Source of the DNA: Bacillota bacterium
Lineage (GTDB): Bacteria; Bacillota; Clostridia; Lachnospirales; Lachnospiraceae
DNA: 20,924 nucleotides
Direction: 5' to 3'
Assembly (NCBI GenBank): GCA_023421505.1
Contig: JAEZTJ010000089.1
Coordinates: forward strand, 1-20,924
Shown: positions 16,068 through 20,924 of the stretch, one piece after another
Layout: each line of letters starts with the position of its first letter
Position numbering within the stretch: the stretch's first letter is position 1
Translations under genes and position numbers: made by a program
Notes under the pieces: generated by a model
What the model was told of the DNA's origin: nothing
Databases searched by the model: none
What the model saw: only the letters and a program-made list of their open reading frames with translations

Positions 16068-16106
16068 AAAAACTGCCAACTATCAATATTAGGTTGGTGG
16101 TTTTTT
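16068..16106 (+). terminator. Terminator after the membrane protein gene
   Basis: AACTGCCAAC (16071-16080) pairs with GTTGGTGGTT (16093-16102) with two G-U pairs, followed by TTTT. Confidence 0.75.
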
Positions 16107-16138
16107 ATGCAAAGGTACTATTACATCAGATTAATATA

Positions 16139-16158
16139 TTTATGGACAATTTATGGAC
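16139..16158 (+). repeat. Right-end TTTATGGAC repeats (putative integrase arm sites)
   Basis: Two copies of TTTATGGAC at 16139-16147 and 16150-16158, 11 bases apart start to start. They match the left-end copies at 12623 and 12634 in sequence and spacing. Confidence 0.7.
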
Positions 16159-16299
16159 AGAAAACCTGTTCACAATTAAAAAACAAGCTTAAACAATATT
16201 AAATGATAATTTATGAAAAAGCCTCGAATGCCTTGATTTATAAAGGAAAAACTAAACGATACTAAACGAGGTTGAAAGCTGTAAAAAGCGTTTCACCCA

Positions 16300-16345
16300 A
16301 TTCGTAATGCGTAGGTCGTGGGTTCGAGTCCCATGGGGAGCTTTT
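16300..16345 (+). repeat. attR: second copy of the tRNA-Thr 3' end
   Basis: Identical to 12497-12542. The preceding bases do not match the tRNA 5' half, so this is only a partial tRNA-Thr and marks the right end of the integrated element. The T run after it is probably the original chromosomal tRNA terminator. Confidence 0.93.
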
Positions 16346-16370
16346 TTTGTGCTTCAAATCTTGCTTCTAC

Positions 16371-16408
16371 AAATAAAAAATGGACATCCAATGAAGAATG
16401 TCCATTTT
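16371..16408 (-). terminator. Terminator of the minus-strand small ORF
   Basis: AAAATGGACAT (16377-16387) and ATGTCCATTTT (16398-16408) form an 11-bp stem. On the minus strand it is followed by a T-rich tail (complement of 16371-16380), so it closes the transcript of the 30-residue ORF and perhaps DegV. Confidence 0.8.
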
Positions 16409-16430
16409 GTTATGTGAATCGAAATTAAAA

Positions 16431-16523
16431 TTACATATTCAACATCATACGTATGCAATTAGCTAAATCCTGACCTAAGTGACCGCATGCACGAATGCAT
16501 TCTGCTAAAGAAAGACCAAACAT
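16431..16523 (-). CDS. 30-residue Cys-containing small ORF
   Basis: The minus-strand ATG at 16523 follows GGAGG six to seven bases upstream, one of the best ribosome-binding sites in the window. It encodes MFGLSLAECIRACGHLGQDL and ends NCIRMMLNM. The peptide has three Cys and an amphipathic pattern of hydrophobic and charged residues. A strong terminator follows. A longer frame reaches into the DegV gene, but the ribosome-binding site supports the short form. No family is recognised. It could be a small membrane-active, signalling or metal-binding peptide. Confidence 0.55.
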   Translation of the reverse strand: MFGLSLAECIRACGHLGQDLANCIRMMLNM

Positions 16524-16653
16524 AGTAACACCTCCATCGTTGATTATATAAATATCATATCGTAAACATATGGAGATAATATGGAGAACAAAAAGCATAT
16601 TTAAGTAAAATACTTGTAAAATAGTTAAAGTTACGAAAAAGCTACAGAACAAA

Positions 16654-17526
16654 TTAATATCTCTTTTCTCCCATGAAACACAATCCAATTGCACCGGGGC
16701 CGGAATGAGCACCGATACTGGGACTGATAGAGTTTATGACAATCTGTCTATGAGGAAATTTTTCTCTAATCAGCTCTTCTAGGTACTTGGCGTCTTCATA
16801 AGCATCGCCGTGCGCGATGCAGATTACATCGTCTGTATTCCTGTATTTACCCATGCTGTCAAGCATATCATTACAAAGGGTAGAGAGAGATTTCTTTCGT
16901 CCTCTTGCGGTAGATAGCGACTCTAGCTTACCCTCCGGACTAAGATAAAGAAGAGGCTTTATATTAATCATGGAACCAATAATAGCGGTTGTCTTGGAGA
17001 TGCGTCCTCCGCGATGAAGATGTCCTAAATCATCAACAGTAAAACGAATACAGAATTCTTGTTTATGTTCTTCGAGCCAGGCAGCGGTTTCCTCTAAAGA
17101 TTTGCCCTGATCCTTCATTGCTGCAGCCTTCATTACAAACATGCCTTCTCCCATGGAGGCACTCAGTGTATCAATCACAATAATTTTAACGCCTGGGTTC
17201 TCCTCGCAAATTTCTCTTGCCCCTGCCTCTACATTATTACAGCCCCCACTCAAAGCGGATGAAAAACTTATATGTAATATATCTAAGCCTTGATCTACAT
17301 AGGCTTGAAAGGTTTTACGGATTACTTCAGGATTGCTTGCCATTGTTGTTGGCATAAGACCGGATCTCATCTTATCGTAGAATTCCTTAGGAGTAAGGTT
17401 GATTTCATCACCGTAGGTCAATCCCTCTATATCATAATAATGAGGAATAATTCCTATTTGTTTTTCACTAATATAGCTTGCAAGCAAGTCGGAGTTTGAA
17501 TCAGTGGTGATTATAAATTCTTTCAT
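16654..17526 (-). CDS. DegV family fatty-acid-binding protein (second copy)
   Basis: A 290-residue DegV-family protein. TTDSNSDL (residues 7-14), TMASNPEVI (61-69) and ISFSSALSGGCNN (86-98) line the fatty-acid pocket in the family. VIDTLSASMGEGMF (117-130) and LHRGGRISKTTAIIGSMINI (170-189) complete the two-domain pattern. GGAGG lies about eight bases before the minus-strand ATG. It is quite different in sequence from the DegV at 558-1394, so the two may carry different fatty acids. It is followed about 130 bases later by the small Cys-containing ORF, perhaps on the same transcript. Upstream, at 17611-17648, lies the second copy of part of the symmetric dyad. Confidence 0.93.
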   Translation of the reverse strand: MKEFIITTDSNSDLLASYISEKQIGIIPHYYDIEGLTYGDEINLTPKEFYDKMRSGLMPTTMASNPEVIRKTFQAYVDQGLDILHISFSSALSGGCNNVEAGAREICEENPGVKIIVIDTLSASMGEGMFVMKAAAMKDQGKSLEETAAWLEEHKQEFCIRFTVDDLGHLHRGGRISKTTAIIGSMINIKPLLYLSPEGKLESLSTARGRKKSLSTLCNDMLDSMGKYRNTDDVICIAHGDAYEDAKYLEELIREKFPHRQIVINSISPSIGAHSGPGAIGLCFMGEKRY

Positions 17527-17610
17527 CTCTTATATCCTCCCAGTGTTTGGTTTAATTTGGCAATTACGAAACTCGTTTCAAAGGGACGTTGAAGCGAAGG
17601 AATAGTATTT

Positions 17611-17648
17611 ATTGTGCATACAATTAACAGAACTATATTGTTTCGCAA
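17611..17648. promoter_or_regulatory. Half copy of the symmetric dyad element
   Basis: ATTGTGCATACAAT (17611-17624), 15 bases, then GTTTCGCAA (17640-17648). This repeats the centre and right arm of 8053-8112 with the same 15-base spacing; the left arm is degenerate. It lies upstream of DegV on the minus strand and may be its control site. Confidence 0.5.
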
Positions 17649-17807
17649 TGGTCAATTTAGTTTAATACCATTTTACTAGACGAATACCTATAACGCAATA
17701 GAATATTATAAATAATTTATTTACAGTTTATAAAAAATTTATATTTGTACTACTTCTAAAGCATCATATTAACTAGATTGATACCATATATAGCCATTTA
17801 AGTTTTA

Positions 17808-17836
17808 TTGACTTACTTATTTTGATATGCTAAACT
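17808..17836 (+). promoter_or_regulatory. Promoter of the cobalamin riboswitch transcript
   Basis: TTGACT (17808-17813) and TAAACT (17831-17836) with a 17-bp spacer; a start near 17843 would put the aptamer about 30 bases into the transcript. Confidence 0.65.
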
Positions 17837-17872
17837 TGTCTCATGAAATTTTGAATAAATTAAATATGGAAA

Positions 17873-17987
17873 GTTACATGGTTTCATGCCATTGCATGAA
17901 TGAGAGAGAAGTTCGGTGAAAATCCGTCGCAACCGCCATTACCGTAATTAGTCAATTGATTATAAGTCGGGGTCCTTGCCATGTTAC
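17873..17987 (+). ncRNA. Cobalamin riboswitch
   Basis: GTTACATGG (17873-17881) and CCATGTTAC (17979-17987) close P1. Inside are a TTCATGC/GCATGAA hairpin, the core AGAGAGAAGTTCGGTGAAAA-TCCG, then CGCAACCGCCATTACCGTAA, and near the end AGTCGGGGTCCTTGCC. This is the order and wording of the B12 box family. Such RNAs bind adenosyl- or methylcobalamin and usually shut off uptake or synthesis genes when B12 is plentiful. A terminator at 18124-18160 provides the output. Confidence 0.88.
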
Positions 17988-17998
17988 GAGGTTATTTA

Positions 17999-18018
17999 GC
18001 AGTATTTTATGATACTGC
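17999..18018 (+). other. Hairpin between the riboswitch and its terminator
   Basis: GCAGTAT (17999-18005) pairs with ATACTGC (18012-18018). It has no T run, so it is part of the riboswitch expression region rather than a terminator. Confidence 0.5.
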
Positions 18019-18123
18019 AGAACACTTTTGGGTGAAGGAAGAGTGCAGCCGTTATAGAAGCTTTGTTGCGTAATTCGACAGGTATTTTCTGCCGATGAAG
18101 CAATAAGGTTTATTATAAATGTT

Positions 18124-18160
18124 GCACGTTTTACCAATTAAGGTAAGAGGTGCCTTTTTT
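18124..18160 (+). terminator. Riboswitch-controlled terminator
   Basis: GCACGTTTTACC (18124-18135) pairs with GGTAAGAGGTGC (18142-18153), with one mismatch and one G-U, followed by six T. It lies 137 bases after the aptamer and ahead of all genes of the module. Confidence 0.82.
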
Positions 18161-18306
18161 ATTGCAAGGTATAGATATGACAAAATCTGATAGGAATAAG
18201 AAGGTCAAAAGCTTATTTGTATATATGCTAGAATATCTGAAGGGCTCTTCACATTCCTTAAATATAATATTTCTATTATAAAATCTAACTTGATGGGAGG
18301 GAGGAA

Positions 18307-18564
18307 GTGCAAACTAATTTGAATAAAGAGGATTGTATAGCTGTATTAAAGACGAAAGCAGCAGAACTTAACAATTTGCCTAAGAAGGCAGATTTTACAG
18401 AGTACGAGGCCGCTATGATAAAAGCGCACCTTGGACCCTGGCCGAGAGCTTTAGAGGCAGCTGGCTTAAAACCCCCTAAAGAAGAAGACAGGAAGGCAAA
18501 GAACCATAATAAACGTATCAATGCAAAACGTAAAAGAATTGAAGCGCTGAAAAAGCAAAATTAA
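18307..18564 (+). CDS. Small HNH-repeat (homing-endonuclease-associated repeat) protein
   Basis: An 85-residue basic protein with one repeat of the kind found beside HNH homing nucleases: LPKKADFTEYEAAMIKAHLG followed by PWPRALEAAGLKPP. The C-terminus (KNHNKRINAKRKRIEALKKQ) is strongly basic. Single-repeat proteins of this type are probably DNA-binding; no nuclease residues are present. The start is a GTG with GGGAGG six bases upstream. It lies between the riboswitch terminator and the DUF4430 gene, 50 bases before the latter, with no terminator between. Its link to B12 is therefore positional only. Confidence 0.72.
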   Translation: MQTNLNKEDCIAVLKTKAAELNNLPKKADFTEYEAAMIKAHLGPWPRALEAAGLKPPKEEDRKAKNHNKRINAKRKRIEALKKQN

Positions 18565-18614
18565 GAAATACGAGCGGTTACCGCTGTAAATATAACTAAC
18601 AAGGAGATATTAAG

Positions 18615-19529
18615 ATGAATAAAATAACACACAAACTTACTACTATCTTTCTCTCAGCAATATTGTTTGCTGCAGTAATATCAGCTACTACTGTATTCGC
18701 AGCAGAAAAATCGATGAGTATTACTCTGAGAATTGAAGGAACAAAAGCAAATCTCTATTATGATACAGTTAAGATACCGTATTCGGATACCCTGACTTTG
18801 CAGGAAGCCTTAACCTATATCGATGAGCAGAACGATTCATTTGCAATTACGGGTGTTGCTTCATCTTATATCACAGAGGTGAATGGTGAAGCAGCTGGTC
18901 AGTTCGGTGGTTGGGATGGATGGCTTTATAAAGTAAATGGTGCCGAGGCAGCAGTCAGTATTGACAGCTTGGAATTAGCTGCTGGTGATAGTGTTTTATT
19001 ATATTATGGCGATCCATATGGCGTTGGTATGCAGTTTCCAGTAGCAGATATTACAGATATCAATAACGGAATAATACGCTTTACAAGCACTGATACTACC
19101 TACGATGAAAACAGCAAAGCAACTACTAACGTAAAACCTGTAGTTGGTGCAACGGTTCTATGGGACAATTCTATTGGAACTACCGAATATGTTACCGATG
19201 AGAATGGAGTAATTAAGATTGCTGCGAATGAACTGACAGCAGGTACTCACCAAGTACAGATTTCCAAAAAAGGTGATTCAGGTATCCCGCTTGTATTAAG
19301 AATGACACCAGATTTTAAAGTAACAGTGGAAGGAAAAATAACTACAAGTAAGGATAATGCTAATAGTGAAACTTTAAATGGGATCAATCAGGCTGATACA
19401 GCAGATACAGTGGATAGCGTACCTAAGACAGGAGAGAAGATTGTTGCTACCGTATTATATTTAGTCCTTGCAATCGTTGCTCTGCTTGGTTTTATCGCTT
19501 TTAAAGGGAAGGTTCGTAATGAAAAATAA
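18615..19529 (+). CDS. Cell-wall-anchored DUF4430 (transcobalamin C-terminal-like) protein
   Basis: A 304-residue exported protein. A signal peptide (residues 1-30) is followed by a DUF4430 domain (about 33-135) with the family signature GGWDGWLYKVNG (98-109) and LAAGDSVLLYYGDPY (121-135). DUF4430 is related to the C-terminal beta domain of transcobalamin and intrinsic factor, which helps cover bound cobalamin. A second beta-sandwich domain (about 175-237, VVGATVLWDN, VTDENGVIKI) and a polar linker follow. The end is a sortase signal, VPKTG (269-273), a membrane segment and KGKVRNEK. It is therefore likely to be covalently attached to the wall. AAGGAG lies before the ATG. Its stop overlaps the next gene by 11 bases. 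Cobalamin binding is inferred from the fold and the riboswitch. Confidence 0.88.
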   Translation: MNKITHKLTTIFLSAILFAAVISATTVFAAEKSMSITLRIEGTKANLYYDTVKIPYSDTLTLQEALTYIDEQNDSFAITGVASSYITEVNGEAAGQFGGWDGWLYKVNGAEAAVSIDSLELAAGDSVLLYYGDPYGVGMQFPVADITDINNGIIRFTSTDTTYDENSKATTNVKPVVGATVLWDNSIGTTEYVTDENGVIKIAANELTAGTHQVQISKKGDSGIPLVLRMTPDFKVTVEGKITTSKDNANSETLNGINQADTADTVDSVPKTGEKIVATVLYLVLAIVALLGFIAFKGKVRNEK

Positions 19530-20718
19530 GAGTAGGTATTTTTTTCAAGAAATCCTTTGCTATATACTTATTATCATTTTCATATTGGGATCTGATATTA
19601 CTATTGTATCTGCAAAAAGTAAACAATATACCACAGAAGCTCTCGAACTGGTAATAAATGGGATGCTGGAATTTAAACAAAAGCAGACAAAAGCTGGCTC
19701 TGTTCAGGAGCTTATTAATAATGAGCTAACTGAAAATGCAGGGAAAGGATCAGCAGAATGGTTAGTTATTGCAATGTCTCAATATAAGGACGAGTATGAT
19801 TACAATAGCTATATCAAGTCACTTAATTCTTACATTAATAAAAATAAATCAATAAAAGCTACCGATTTACAAAGAATCGCACTTGCCTTTTCTGCAACCA
19901 GAAGTAAGGATGAATTTGTTCAGGCTACAATTAATAAATCGATTGGCAAGCTAGGGGTTATGAGTTATATTTATGGATTAATCCTATTAGATTCCAGAGC
20001 TTATCAAAGTGAATCCTTAAAGAGAGATGAGATTGTTGATCTGATTTTATCACTTGAACAAAAGGACGGAGGCTGGTCATTAGGCGGTAAAGCCTCCGAT
20101 GTTGATATAACAGCGATGGCAATACAGGCACTTGCACCTTATTATGCGCAAGATGAAGTAAAGTCAGCAGTTGACAAGGCTTTGGATTTACTTTCTAAAT
20201 TACAGCTTAAGACAGGAGATTTTACAAGCTGGGGTACAAGAAGTAGTGAAAGCGGAGCACAGGTTATCACTGCTTTAAGTGCTCTGAATATCGACTGCCA
20301 GAAGGATAAGCGTTTTATTAAAAATAATAATACTCTAATTGATGGGCTTATGCTTTATAATAATTCTGATGGGGGATTTAGTCATGTATTTGAGGGAAAA
20401 TCGGATAATACGGCGAGTGTCCAGGCTATGTATTCCTTAGTTGCTTATTGGAGATTTCTAAAAGGACAGGATATCTTCTATAACTTTACCAAGGATGAAA
20501 ATGCCGGAGCGGAAGGCAAAAATGTGGTTAATAAAGACCTGACGACTGACCCATCGAAAGAGAAGGGAAGGAATGAGCTCAGTAATATGGTAAAGAAAGA
20601 GGACGAGAAAGGATTTCATACTGGTGGAATGGTAATCCTTCCAGCCCTTAGTATCATTGGTGTTTTAATTCTGGCTTGTATATATTTTACCTTGAGAGTT
20701 AGAGCAAAAAGAACGTAA
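19519..20718 (+). CDS. Membrane-anchored alpha/alpha-toroid protein (prenyltransferase/terpene-cyclase-like repeats)
   Basis: A 399-residue surface protein. The N-terminal export signal covers about residues 10-32. The body has repeats of the prenyltransferase/squalene-oxidase type: QKDGGWSLGGKASDVDITAM (181-200), TGDFTSWGTRSSESGAQVIT (232-251) and NSDGGFSHVFEGKSDNTASV (282-301). These repeats build an alpha6-alpha6 barrel, the same fold as the N-terminal domain of intrinsic factor and transcobalamin. No cyclase DxDD motif is evident, so a binding role is likelier than catalysis. A charged linker and a C-terminal membrane helix (371-391) with RVRAKRT anchor it. The ATG at 19519 follows GGGAAGG and overlaps the DUF4430 gene by 11 bases, so translation is probably coupled. 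An in-frame TTG at 19468 has no ribosome-binding site. Confidence 0.87.
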   Translation: MKNKSRYFFQEILCYILIIIFILGSDITIVSAKSKQYTTEALELVINGMLEFKQKQTKAGSVQELINNELTENAGKGSAEWLVIAMSQYKDEYDYNSYIKSLNSYINKNKSIKATDLQRIALAFSATRSKDEFVQATINKSIGKLGVMSYIYGLILLDSRAYQSESLKRDEIVDLILSLEQKDGGWSLGGKASDVDITAMAIQALAPYYAQDEVKSAVDKALDLLSKLQLKTGDFTSWGTRSSESGAQVITALSALNIDCQKDKRFIKNNNTLIDGLMLYNNSDGGFSHVFEGKSDNTASVQAMYSLVAYWRFLKGQDIFYNFTKDENAGAEGKNVVNKDLTTDPSKEKGRNELSNMVKKEDEKGFHTGGMVILPALSIIGVLILACIYFTLRVRAKRT

Positions 20719-20924
20719 TGATATATATTGCTGAATTAGTACATTTATGCCGGGATATTAGACTTAATTCACTTAAATAATACTTTTTTATTAAATCATA
20801 AGTTTAAAGTGTCAAAAGCTCCTCGAATAATATAGCTTCGTCATTTTGCACAAACGCTACTTATAGTAAAGTGATGTAGAACATGATTTGATGAGCAACT
20901 GTTATGAAGTCGTTGGTACTTAGG
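20719..20924. other. Non-coding end of the window
   Basis: No gene or convincing terminator is visible. The region is AT-rich, with a T run at about 20784-20789. A further gene of the B12 module may lie beyond the window. Confidence 0.4.

Noticed and set aside
16300..16345. Second tRNA-Thr gene
   Set aside because: Only the 3' part matches; the 5' half is absent, so it is an attachment-site copy.
17952..18137. Minus-strand open frame of 61 residues
   Set aside because: It lies opposite the cobalamin riboswitch and its expression platform and has no start signal.
18285..18521. Minus-strand open frame of 78 residues
   Set aside because: It is the shadow of the HNH-repeat gene on the other strand.
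19519..20718. Terpene cyclase or prenyltransferase enzyme
   Set aside because: The repeats are of that fold, but no catalytic DxDD motif is evident, and the protein is exported, membrane-anchored and paired with DUF4430, so a binding role is more likely.

Overview
The window looks like a chromosomal segment of a low-GC anaerobic Firmicute, most probably a Lachnospiraceae/Clostridium-type organism. The signs are AT-rich DNA, strong AGGAGG ribosome-binding sites, two DegV genes, a c-di-AMP (ydaO) riboswitch, a cobalamin riboswitch, tRNA genes without encoded CCA, and DUF4430 and toroid surface proteins. The species assignment is inference.

Layout. Positions 1-1570 hold a non-coding leader, a DegV fatty-acid-binding gene and a large structured terminator. 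Positions 1950-4462 hold single genes, most of them damaged: a frameshifted P-loop kinase remnant, an adenosine deaminase cut short by an amber codon, an APH(3')-type aminoglycoside phosphotransferase split by one extra base, and a small acidic-protein gene with an internal amber codon. Positions 4790-8526 hold a 2H phosphoesterase (minus strand), a degenerate fragment, an MGMT-like (alkyltransferase-like) protein, a GNAT plus MerR pair behind a 19-bp-spacer MerR-type promoter, and a Gre/Rnk-like protein behind a symmetric 60-bp dyad.

Positions 8755-11301 hold a promoter, a terminated leader RNA, a clear c-di-AMP riboswitch with terminator, a dapB-like gene and a secreted propeller-like protein. 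Positions 11547-12539 hold tRNA-Pro(CGG), a PAT-like acetyltransferase and tRNA-Thr(CGT).

Positions 12497-16345 are a small integrated element. It is bounded by a 46-bp direct repeat of the tRNA-Thr 3' part and carries TTTATGGAC repeats at both ends that look like integrase arm sites. Inside are a broken tyrosine integrase, three small unknown genes and a membrane-anchored CHB_HEX-type protein interrupted by an amber codon.

Beyond it lie a 30-residue Cys-containing small ORF and a second DegV (both minus strand). The last module (17808-20718) is the most interesting. A promoter, a cobalamin riboswitch and a terminator precede a small HNH-repeat protein and two overlapping surface-protein genes. 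One surface protein is a DUF4430 (transcobalamin C-terminal-like) protein with a VPKTG sortase signal. The other is an alpha/alpha-toroid protein with prenyltransferase-type repeats and a C-terminal membrane anchor. Together they resemble the two domains of animal transcobalamin/intrinsic factor encoded as separate chains, under B12 control. This suggests a surface cobalamin-capture system.
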